Notes under the pieces: model-generated
What the model saw: the letters and a program-made list of their open reading frames with translations, nothing else
Databases searched by the model: none
Told to the model about the DNA's origin: nothing
Shown here: in pieces, positions 54,664 through 64,000 of the stretch
Position numbering within the stretch: position 1 is the first letter of the stretch
How the letters are laid out: each line of letters begins with the position of its first letter
DNA from: Nannobrachium achirus
Taxonomy: Eukaryota > Chordata > Actinopteri > Myctophiformes > Myctophidae
Assembly: GCA_963921795.1 (NCBI GenBank)
Contig: OY997641.1
Coordinates: 74,329,772 to 74,393,771, forward strand
DNA: 64,000 nucleotides
Reading direction: 5' to 3'
Translations under genes and position numbers: made by a program

Positions 54664-55649
54664 ACTTCGTTTCCCTCCCTGTGTGTAAAGAGGAGCTTTT
54701 CCCTGAACATCAGGAGAGGAGTCCCAGTCTGGAGGAACCACAACCTCCACAGATTAAAGAGGAACAGGAGGAGCTTCTACAAGAGGAGGCTGATGGATCA
54801 ACGTTGACAGCAGTGAAAAGTGAAGGTGATGATGAAAACAGAGAGACAGAGGCTGTAGCCAGCACCTCAACTGAACACATGAAAACACAAGCTGATGTAG
54901 AGGACTGTGGAACATCACAACCAACTAGTGGTGACCAGCTCCTCTCTCCACACTGTTCTCAATATGGCATCACTGAAGACCGTGATGAGTGGGAGGAGAC
55001 CAGGGAAGGTCAGTCGGTTGTAAACACACTGGATTCACACAAGACACACAATGTGGAAGGACAAACATTGTCTTTAAGCCACAAGCTGTCCCAGGATCTG
55101 CCATTGTCAAAACGAACTCACTCCAAGAACAGCCACACAGGGAAGAAAAGTTTTAGTTGTACGGTGTGTGGCAAAATGTTTAATCGCAATGAACATCTGA
55201 AGAGGCACACTGTTGTTCATACAGGGGAAAAGCCCTTTACTTGTACTGTTTGTGGTAAAGGCTACGGTCAAAGTGTATATTTAAAAACACACATGAGAAC
55301 TCATACAGGGGAAAAGCCCTTTACTTGTACAGTTTGTGGTAAAGGCTGTGGTCGAAGTGGTGAGTTAAAAGTACACATGAGGACTCATACAGGGGAAACA
55401 CCGTTTACTTGTACAGTTTGTGGTAAAGGCTGTGGTCAAAGTGGTGATTTAAAAGTACACATGAGGACTCATACAGGGGAAAAACCCTTTACTTGTACAG
55501 TTTGTGGTAAAGGCTGTGTTACCAGTGGTCATTTAAAAACACACATGAGGACTCATACAGGGGAAAAGCCTTTTACTTGCACAATATGTGGTAAAGGCTG
55601 TGGTCAAAGTGGTAATTTAAAAGTACACATGAGGACTCATACAGGTTAA
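54664..55649 (+). CDS. Zinc-finger gene 1, exon 3: six C2H2 fingers
   Basis: Nuclear DNA-binding protein exon. After acceptor TCCCCTAG it reads DFVSLPVCKEELFPEHQE, PQPPQIKEEQEELLQEE (the acidic leader of fish zinc-finger proteins), a Ser/Thr linker, then six C2H2 fingers (last ~165 residues) joined by HTGEKPF linkers. Residues at helix positions -1,2,3,6: finger 1 R,E,H,R; 2 Q,V,Y,T; 3 R,G,E,V; 4 Q,G,D,V; 5 T,G,H,T; 6 Q,G,N,V. Fingers 3-6 carry Cys where the core Phe normally is (KGCGQSG). The protein stops inside what was a linker: HTG then TAA. Finger-like sequence continues for two more degenerate units. There is no KRAB or BTB domain. Phase 1 entry fits exons at 24692 and 34072, giving about 448 residues. 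Confidence 0.9.
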
Positions 55650-55775
55650 AACACCTTTACTTGTGCAGTTTGTGGTAAAGCTTTTAGTCTAAATAAATAA
55701 TAATCTAAAAGTACACTTGACGACCCATACAGGTTAAAACACCTTTACTTGTGCAGTTTGTGGTACGCTCCATGG
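55650..55775 (+). pseudogene. Decayed seventh and eighth zinc fingers
   Basis: In frame after the stop: NTFTCAVCGKAFSLNK then another stop. Then, shifted, NLKVHLTTHTG and again a TAA where GEKPF should begin, followed by FTCAVCG. The tail of the array was lost through GGGGAA to GGTTAA changes and an indel. Confidence 0.8.
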
Positions 55776-56084
55776 ATTTATTTTGTCACTTGGCTTCTCA
55801 GTCTGGACAGCTTCCTTTCTCCAAGGGGAGGTGAGACATAGAATGCAAGTGGAATCCAAACGTGGCTTCTTATTGGTCTGTGGTGGGGGTGGGACAGTGT
55901 GTATTGGCTGGCTGATGACGTAGCTACCCTAATCTACTCTGATTTGTTGGAACAACATCCAATCAGCAACAACGTCGCCACCGTCAAAACTGATATACGA
56001 GTCAACTGAATCATGGCCAGACTAAGAAGCGAAATGATAAAACTGATCCACGAAACGTAGTGTGGCAGGCTGGCACCCTGGCTT

Positions 56085-56145
56085 CATACAGGCAGGCAAA
56101 CCCTTTAGCTGCGGTTTGTGGCAAATGCTTGGTCAAGATAAGGAG
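56085..56145 (+). pseudogene. Relic zinc finger in the 3' flank
   Basis: TTCATACAGGCAGGCAAACC, CTTTAGCTGCGGTTTGTGGC and AAATGCTTGGTCAAG resemble HTG-linker, F-S-C and CGK codons with indels. Possibly a far remnant of the same array. Confidence 0.45.
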
Positions 56146-56610
56146 GATTCAAATAACTGTATTATGGATGTCTTAATTAACGCCAGGTCTTGTGTAGACC
56201 AATGCCATTCTGCTATTGTGGGTGCGGAATTCTGCACACTGCATCAAAGCAGCTCACGGTAAAACAGACCTGAATTAGTCATGGCCATGGGTGTTAACTT
56301 TAATCAAACCAATCGGAGAGAGTATCAGCTGCCATTCCCTTTAAGATAAGTGCAAGCCATGCGTTAAGCTGCGAGACCAAAAGAATAAGAAACGTCATAT
56401 TATTTCTGATTTGTTTGCTGTACATTATGTTTGGTTTCTGATATCTGACTGTGTTTTGCATAGTACTGTCATCTAATGTTTCAATGAATTGAGTACAAAG
56501 GACCCCAATGGAAGCCAGCCATAGTGCTTTGTTGGGTTAAAATCCTCTTTTCACTTTGTATTGAACTTTACTTTCCTGTGCTTTATTTTTTTCTTCTTCT
56601 GTGAACTACT

Positions 56611-56616
56611 AATAAA
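56611..56616 (+). terminator. Candidate polyadenylation signal
   Basis: AATAAA about 960 bases after the zinc-finger stop codon, with T-rich sequence downstream (56650-56665). Confidence 0.5.
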
Positions 56617-56629
56617 ATATATAAAAACG

Positions 56630-57190
56630 GTTTTCACTGCTACAGATGTTTTATTTTTGTTATATATAACAACAGAAATGTTCAATATGATAATATAATT
56701 TTCTATACTTTCAATCTTTCTTTATATTTTGAGATGTTTTGGCTTTTTCTATCTAATTCCTAAACCTCGGAAACCTATTCCTCCTGTGGAAAGAATCCGG
56801 CCGAGTGTGTTTTGTGTCGAGCGCTCAGTTTACTCTTAATTCTTATGACAATTATTATTATCACAGATAGAAATTGAAAATGCAGATTTCTTTCATCAGC
56901 TTACCAGTTTTTATAGTGTTGTTTGTTGACTGCATTTGATGCAGTATTAACAGACTTTTTGTTTTCTTTTCTTTCCTTCTTTAAAAATATTACTGTCTTG
57001 ACCCACAGAACAGAATTCAGGGCAGAATCGGAAGTAAGCTCTGTATTGGCACCTTGCCTCTAAATTAACACAAGAGATAATTAATTCCATCATTATTCTG
57101 CTTTATGTTTTTACAGCAGAGAAGATTTGAAACACCCATAATCCAGTCAATCATGGTGATGATTAATGGAAAGAAGTTAAATCTATTATT
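56630..57190. other. Mostly unannotated; repeat piece at 56755-56865
   Basis: The piece CTAATTCCTAAACCTCGGAA ... CTTAATTCTTATGACAATTA is a diverged copy of the repeat at 48240. Nothing else supported. Confidence 0.5.
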
Positions 57191-57194
57191 GTAT

Positions 57195-57285
57195 CCTGGG
57201 GCGCCCGCTGACCTAGCGGTCCAGGTGCATATACCACATAGGCTCTGATGCATGAGAGCGTGTCACAGGTTTGAAAAAGAGCTCT
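57195..57285 (+). mobile_element. tRNA-derived SINE fragment
   Basis: GGGGCGCCCGCTGACCTAGC, GGTCCAGGTGCATATACC and TGTCACAGGTTTGAA resemble the head of a common fish SINE with A and B boxes. Confidence 0.5.
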
Positions 57286-57289
57286 AAAA

Positions 57290-58233
<944 letters not shown>

Positions 58234-58508
58234 TACACACACGGCCACGTATAGGAGACGGTGTAAACCACCGCTCAAAAACCTGAAGAATTCAGCATAT
58301 GCAGACTTTTTAATAACTTCCCGGAAACATTCTTCCATACAAAAATGTTGTTTGCATTACGATCGCATCGTCGAAATACAACTCGTTTGATTCACTTCGG
58401 GAAGTTTGGGGCGTGACAACTGTTATGGTATGTTATTACTACTCATAGGTCTACGTATGTTGTTTTGCATATTATTGTAGGCAGTGATCGAGTTATTCCC
58501 ACAGAGCT

Positions 58509-58561
58509 ATGGGAGCCCTATTCTGGCGGCGCCGAAGGCGCCGCCAGAATAGGGCTCCCAT
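58509..58561. repeat. Perfect 25-bp-arm hairpin, 3-base loop
   Basis: ATGGGAGCCCTATTCTGGCG, GCGCC, loop GAA, then the exact complement to 58561. No mismatch in 25 pairs. GC-rich. Confidence 0.97.
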
Positions 58562-58569
58562 GGCGGCGA

Positions 58570-58930
58570 AAAAAAATCGGCGGGTAATTGCGGATATAAA
58601 GTCGCCTAAAACGGGTACTTTCCTATATTAAATCATATTAAATCGGGTATTTCGCGGATATAAAGTCGGCTAAAACGGGTATTTCCTATATTAAATCATA
58701 TTTTTCCTTTCACAATATTAATTCGGGCTTCACATTGGCTATGTTGACAACTCCAGGCAGTCTTTTCTGTTCATATTAACTCACCATTATTGCTCAGCCT
58801 CCAGTTCCCAATTCCTCCATCTGATGATCTGAGCTCTGAGCCATCCAGCCAAAAGTTCCCGTTCTGGTAGCATAAAGTCGGCTAAAATGGGTATTTTTCT
58901 TTCTCAAAACAAGGCGGGTCGGGTTCATAT
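58570..58930. repeat. Degenerate tandem repeat (GATATAAAGTCGGCTAAAAC unit)
   Basis: GCGGATATAAAGTCG.CTAAA, ACGGGTA.TTTCCTATATTA and AATCATATT recur at 58590 and 58655, with a third diverged copy at 58870. Confidence 0.75.
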
Positions 58931-58939
58931 TTATTTACT

Positions 58940-59380
58940 AAAAAAAACATTGTCACGGGCACAGGCACACTAAGGCTACAGTCTTGCTAAGACAGCGTTG
59001 TTTTGTTTGGTTGTTTTGTCTTTTGTTGCTGTCCGGCGTGTCCGCCTTCCTTTGCCGTCCGGGCCGTGGCTAGAAGTGCAAAGACTCGATGCTGTGGTTC
59101 CTAGCTTAGCCTATGCCCAGGCCATGGCGAGACCACGCAGCTGGGTAGGTCTGCATCCAGGGCCTCCTCGGCCCTGGGGGAAAGGTAGGAACCATTGCAG
59201 CGAGTGTGTTATAACCCGGACGGTAAAGGAAGACTCACACCCCACATTAAATGCGCCTGATTTATAATAATAAAATGAATAGTAGGATTAAACGGTGTGA
59301 TGTCATTGTTCAGTCTTACTGTCTAACATGTTTATTTAGTATATCTAGTTAACATAAATAATATAAATTCTTCCAATGGA
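58940..59380. other. No gene supported
   Basis: An 89-codon open frame (58998-59267) has no recognisable motif. The GCGGTGTGATGTC region is plain. Confidence 0.35.
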
Positions 59381-59385
59381 ACATA

Positions 59386-59425
59386 AAAAAAAAAAAAAAA
59401 CGAAAAAAAAAAAAAAAAAAAAAAA
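59386..59425. repeat. Poly(A) tract
   Basis: About 40 bases of A with one CG interruption. Confidence 0.95.
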
Positions 59426-59578
59426 CACACTTAGAAAAAAAGAGACCCCAAAGGGGGTTGTTGACTATGGGGTCCCAGACTTTAACTACGGGAGCTAAGA
59501 CCCCACTGGCACCCACGTAACTCGAACTCTGATTGTAGGCTACAGAGAAACGAAGCCGTGTCGTCATTTGTGCGTAAT

Positions 59579-59960
59579 GTCGCCCTCTAGGGGGTTCATG
59601 CTGGTATTGTTTTGTATTCAAATCGCCATTGGGGAATTTGCGAAAGCCGCATATAAGGACTGTGTTAAAAATATAAACACACCATGTGCGCGGTTCTGTC
59701 AGCGGGGGGGTTCTGCATAGTTTATGATATTCATTCATATCTGATATAGCCTGTGTAACTCGTTTCTAGCGTTTATTGTGTTACTCTTTGGGTAAATCTG
59801 TACATTTCCACCTTAGTCGATGCTTCATATCCATTTGGGTCAATCCGAGAGCATGGTGTGTTTATATTATTAACACAGTTCTTATATGCGGTGATCGCAA
59901 ATTCCCCTATGGCGATTTGAATACAAAACAATACCAGCATGAACCCCGTAGAGGGCGACA
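59579..59960. mobile_element. Fold-back element, ~170-bp arms
   Basis: TGTCGCCCTCTAGGGGGTTC, TGGTATTGTTTTGTATTCAA and ATATAAACACACCATG on the left have complements on the right arm, with small differences. Confidence 0.85.
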
Positions 59961-60368
59961 TTTCACGCCATTTCACGGAAGTGAAATCACACTTCCCTAG
60001 TCTATATTGTCTTTTGTCATTGAATGTCTCGATGAACTGAATACAAAGGAATGCAATGGAAAGAGCCCTGGCTTTTTAGTTTTTTCTTTTTTTTACACTG
60101 TCGTCAATTAAATGAAGTCCCCTCACATCTGTGGGCAAATTACATCCTGCACATAATTCCACATCAAACTCTGCTTTGAATCTAATGATAATTACATCCT
60201 GATGTGAAAGAAAATGTGTCAAAAGAATAAAACATGACGGTTGTTATGCAGTTCTTTCTTTTTCTTTTTACCCCTTGTTCTCCCCAATGTAGTAGTTATG
60301 CCAAATGATTCTTCCCCACACTCATTTCTCTCTTTTCACTGCTGTTGTATCCTACTGACTCACTAGTG

Positions 60369-60706
60369 CAGGGGTTTTCAAAGTGGGTGACGGGGCACCC
60401 TGGGGTGCCGCGACAGCAGTCCAGGGGTGCCGCGAGATCATTTGATGATATTTGGAATTTACTCCAATTATTAATTAATTAACTATATATTTAGTATAAT
60501 TTTTAACTTGGAAGTACAGAGCAATTTTCAGTCAGTTCTAAGTTTTAACCAAAATGGCTATTAGGCCTATCTCGCAACATAATCACTAAAACATGCTATA
60601 AACATAAGGTGCTGGGAGTGAAAATTATGAATATAATGTAGGGGTGCCTCGGATGAAAAGAATATTTATAGGGGTGCCCTGAGCCAAAACAGTTTGGGAA
60701 TCCCTG
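60369..60706. mobile_element. hAT element, duplicate of 23874-24192
   Basis: Same ends and the same CACTAGTG flanks (60361-60368, 60707-60714), with a few indels. Confidence 0.92.
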
Positions 60707-60755
60707 CACTAGTGAATCAGTCTGTCAGTCATTCAGTGACAGTTACACATCTCCT

Positions 60756-60850
60756 CCACCAGGGGGCGAAAGGCATTAAAGCAACAGTGCCTGGATCCAT
60801 TATTGCGCATGCGCTAAACACGTTGATCCGGAAGCCGGATCTTCCGGAAG
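60756..60850 (+). promoter_or_regulatory. CTCF-, NRF1- and ETS-like sites, copy 2
   Basis: CCACCAGGGGGCG (60756-60768), TTGCGCATGCGC (60803-60814) and CTTCCGGAAG (60841-60850), all unchanged from copy 1 although the surrounding sequence has indels. Confidence 0.6.
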
Positions 60851-61213
60851 TAGAATGTTTCTGGCGTGGCGTTTCCAACAAAGGAACTGTTGGTGTTTCA
60901 TGGTGGTTTTGGGACGCGACCAACAAACCTAAGCATAAAGGTGGTTGCCGGGGGGCAAGGAGCTCCGCTGTGTTCACTTGGACCGCGCGGAGGTGCCGAA
61001 AGTCGTGGGTCGAAGATGTACTATTCTGTCCCTATCAGGACATAACTCGGACGGACTTTGCAACGCTCCACACGGAGACTCGCTCGCTTTAGCTCGGTGG
61101 CGGTGTCTCACGTGGATCAAGTCCGCTTGAGTGCTGGTGTTTAGTTTCATGGTGGTTGGGACACAGCGCGTGGTGAAAAGCTTCTCATATTAAAAGGAGT
61201 TAAAACGCTTCAA

Positions 61214-61430
61214 ATGGAGTCTGTACGGCTGAAGATAAATGAACACATGACGTCGGTGGGAGAGGAGATATTGTGTGTTTTGGAAAAGCAACAAAGTGTT
61301 GATGTTTGTCGCGTGAAGCTCGACGTCAGAGTGTTTGTGTTGGAGCGCCTCCGTGCGGCCGCAGAGGTCATGTGCAACCTCTTCCACAGAGAGATGGAGA
61401 CACTACACAACACCCAACTACACACTGCAG
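61214..61430 (+). CDS. Zinc-finger gene 2, exon 1
   Basis: Duplicate of exon 1 at 24692: 72 codons open, with three residue differences and no stop or indel. It ends GCAG/GTATGT in phase 1. The neighbouring non-coding sequence carries several indels while the exon carries none, which suggests selection for the frame. The rest of the gene would be exon 2 at 63239-63382 and a finger exon beyond the window. Confidence 0.75.
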
Positions 61431-61600
61431 GTATGTCTGTTACACACACAGCACCACACTACACACTGCAGGTATGTCTGTTACACACACAGCACCACAC
61501 TACACACTGCAGGTATGTCTGTTACACACACAACACCACACTACACACTGCAGGTATGTCAGTTACACACACAACACCACACTACACACTGCAGTGTCTG
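61421..61600 (+). repeat. 41-bp tandem array duplicating the exon-1 splice donor
   Basis: CACACTGCAGGTATGTCTGT with TACACACACAGCACCACACTA repeats at a 41-base period. GCAG/GT junctions follow 61430, 61471, 61512 and 61553, and a fifth decayed junction lies at 61594. The first is the true exon end. Confidence 0.92.
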
Positions 61601-62218
61601 TTACACTTAAACGTACATGTCTCAGAAGCTTAATTTCAAATATAAAGTGCTTATTCCATGGCCATAGATGTTGCAATTCTCTTCGGGTGGGTACAAGTAA
61701 CCGTATCTTCAGTAGTGTTCAATAAAAATGCATTTAATCTGAATGGTGGCCATTTTCGGTGTATTTCCTCCATATGTTTCAACTGATTGATTGATTGAAG
61801 ACTTTATTAGAAGTTTGCATAGGAAAAGGTACAGTTTCATGACGGTACAGTTCACTGGTACAAGGTCTACTAAAAGGAGATCCTAGAAAAGACTAAGCTT
61901 ATTTCCACAGGAAACCATTTAAGTATCTCATATAACATTGAATGACAGACGAACTACGCAACCCTATCGGTTGGGGTTGTTTCGAGGTCCCAGTAGACAG
62001 AGGCTAACCTGCCGACGCGAGTGAATGCTAACCTGCTCATGCAGGTGAATGCTAACTCAAAGCCTAAACCCTAACATTAAGCTTAAACCTAACCCCTACC
62101 CTTACCCTAACCAGACTACTGGGACCTCGAAACAATAGAAATAACGAGATTCTGCCTTTGGTTGGGCAGGTGTACGGCACTCTGAAATGGACACTCTTTA
62201 TTGAAATATACGGAAGAT

Positions 62219-62443
62219 AAGGGCGGCAATGGCTCAGGGGTAGAGAAACCGTCATTAGAACACAGAGGGTTCCCGAAGGATTCCCAGTTTGATCCCGGAC
62301 TCCCTCAGAGTTGGTGTTGAAGAGTCCTTGAGCAAGAACCCCTGGTTGCTCCCGATGAGCAGGTTGGTGCCTTGAATGGGTGAATGTAAATCTATGTAAA
62401 GCGCTTTGGATAAGTCGCTATATAAATGCACCATTTACCATTT
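62219..62443 (+). mobile_element. tRNA-derived SINE, duplicate of 32185-32402
   Basis: GGGCGGCAATGGCTCAGGGG head and the AAAGCGCTTTGGATAAGTCG tail. Contains a small internal insertion (TTGAAGAGTC). Confidence 0.8.
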
Positions 62444-62524
62444 AAGGGTACTTCTGCGGGCCTGAAGAGAATTGTAGAATCAGTGGTCACTGGTCATCGA
62501 GTAAGCACTTTATATTTCATATAT

Positions 62525-63047
62525 TTATATTTATAGATCAGGCTTTTGCTGTGGTAGCCTATATCCCTACTCTCTCTCTCATAATGTTCATAGGGCTCAA
62601 TAGTGGGCACGTTTGTCCCCCTACAACCAGACAGGTTAAAAGTATCAATTTCAGACATATATTTCCAACAACCTATTGAAAAAAAATAATAATAATAATA
62701 AGAAAGCTGAAACTACCGAACGAAACCACTTTGCACAGTGAAATCGATGGTTAGTTAATCGAAGGATAGTCGCTCAGTCGTAAGTTGTAACTCATGACAT
62801 GAGTTTTGTTTGTAGTAGTCCCATACATACATCATCGTGTTCATGCTTAGCTGCACACTTCTCAAAATGAAAATCAAAACATATCGGGCGAGACTGATTC
62901 ATCAACAAAAGAAGTCATGCCCATATGGGCTGTCCAGAACTCCAGATATGGGCATGAAAGGGACAAGGACTGACAGATATGTATGGTCATATCAGTTGGA
63001 TTGGCGGTGCGACAGAGGTGTGAGTGCTCCATTGTGGCCCAAACTCT
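62525..63047. other. Intron of zinc-finger gene 2, no feature
   Basis: A short (AAT)n at 62685-62700. GCCCATATGGGC lies at 62920-62931 and an AGATATGGGCATGA near-repeat follows. Nothing else supported. Confidence 0.4.
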
Positions 63048-63238
63048 TGACCTATAGCAGCGAAAATAGCTTACATCAGGATGGGGACAATTAATTTATC
63101 TCTTAGAACAAGTAGTGACTGATCCTTTCAACTGAACAAAACATACTAAACGTCTATAGTTTGATTTGATTACGTCATGGTATAATATACGGTTGCTGCA
63201 TGGTAACCAAAAGTTCTTTCTACTGGTGATTTCCACAG

Positions 63239-63382
63239 AGCACCACAGGGAGAGGTCTACAGAGTCTAGAGAGATGGCCTCCCAAACATATTCAACGTTG
63301 TCAGAGGAACAGCGAGAGATGGACAAGGGACGTGGACTGTTGGATGCAACGATGCAACCTGTAGTGAAGTTGTACAGGATAG
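63239..63382 (+). CDS. Zinc-finger gene 2, exon 2
   Basis: Third copy of the exon at 34072: 48 codons open, acceptor TTTCCACAG, donor G/GTATGT (canonical GT, unlike the GC in copies 1 and 2). It differs by Lys to Glu in LSEEQREM. Phase 1 on both sides. Directly after it, ACAACCTGTAGTGAAGTT and CAGGATAGGTATGTA are repeated (63401-63441), duplicating the last exon bases and the donor. Confidence 0.72.
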
Positions 63383-63489
63383 GTATGTAGTGTTTTATTT
63401 ACTTTACAACCTGTAGTGAAGTTATACAGGATAGGTATGTACTGTTTTATTTAATGTGGTTTAATCCTGTAATAATGTTGTACAGGATA

Positions 63490-64000
63490 GGTTTGTAGTG
63501 TGTTAATGAATACAAGAATTCAAGCCCAAAACATGCTTGCCCCGTGTCAAATGCTGGCGATATTGCAACGTGCGGCACCAGGTATTCCTAAAAGCAACCT
63601 CTATGTCTACGTCTAAACTTATTCCTAAACTTAACCTTAGTAAAACTAGGTCTAAACCAAACCTTATTCTTAAACGTAACTTCAGTAAAACTATGCTTAA
63701 ACCTAACCTTCTTCATAAACCTCTGAAAACTATTCCTTCCTTGGAAAAAATGGGAGTGTGTTTTGGGTTGAGCTTTCCGGTTACCCTTAATTCTTATGAC
63801 AATTATTATTATGAGAATGTACAAATGGAACCAAATGGACCCTTACGGGTTGATCTGGTTCCATTTGTACACTCCCAGAGTTAAACACCCGTAAGGGACC
63901 ATTTGGAACCACCCCAAGGAACCAGGGTCCCTTAACCACACCTTGAGGTCCACTGGTGTAGCAGAGTGTTTCCAGCAAGACAAGATGCACAATGTTTGAT
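63490..64000. repeat. Dispersed repeat, copy 2: uninterrupted (empty-site) version
   Basis: Matches 48240-48564, then 49785-49866, then 51228-51340 in continuous order. It thus shows the state before the insertions at 48565-49784 and 49867-51227. Confidence 0.9.

Larger units (their letters stand above)
60178..62520. repeat. Segmental duplication A+B, copy 2
   Basis: Near-identical to 23690-24948 followed directly by 31485-32480. This copy lacks the 6.5 kb that separates the two parts at the first locus. Confidence 0.92.

Noticed and set aside
58998..59267. 89-codon ORF
   Set aside because: No recognisable motif, no splice or promoter context.

Overview
The window looks like part of a ray-finned (teleost) fish chromosome. 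It carries vertebrate intron-exon genes, a C2H2 zinc-finger gene with the acidic KEE/IKEEQEE leader common in fish, dense (CA)n microsatellites, many hAT-like and TTAA-flanked fold-back DNA transposons, an L2/Rex1/CR1-type LINE, and tRNA-derived SINEs. The species cannot be named from the sequence. There is one 200-base assembly gap (33808-34007).

Layout. (1) 1-11.3 kb, minus strand: ten exons of a smooth-muscle-type myosin light chain kinase (Ig - linker - Ig - FN3 - kinase). The splice phases join without a break. The gene continues past the left edge (rest of the kinase) and its N-terminal exons were not found. (2) 11.4-17.4 kb: nested DNA transposons and palindromes. (3) 18.6 kb plus: an orphan THAP-domain exon. 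22.1-22.7 kb minus: an intact SGNH/GDSL hydrolase reading frame with a candidate promoter near 23.4 kb. (4) 24.2-56.6 kb plus: a probable three-exon C2H2 zinc-finger gene. A CTCF/NRF1/ETS-like promoter leads into exon 1 (24692-24908). Exon 2 is present twice in a 2.1-kb tandem duplication (34072-34215 intact, 36214-36349 frameshifted). The zinc-finger exon is at 54664-55649. Its introns hold a 4.3-kb element with ~690-bp inverted repeats, tRNA-like tandem units, satellites, a frameshifted LINE and several nested transposons. (5) 60.2-64.0 kb plus: a segmental duplicate of the promoter, exon 1 (61214-61430) and exon 2 (63239-63382), probably a second zinc-finger gene whose finger exon lies beyond the right edge.

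The most unusual material is structural. A small hairpin family recurs with conserved outer arms and different but still self-complementary tips. The window also contains its own empty-site comparisons for insertions, 8-bp target duplications for three nested or single hAT elements, and a 41-bp tandem array that multiplies the 5' splice site of zinc-finger exon 1. I see no convincing evidence of a new enzymatic or defence system. All exon joins, target duplications and family assignments come from reading the sequence and were not tested by alignment software.
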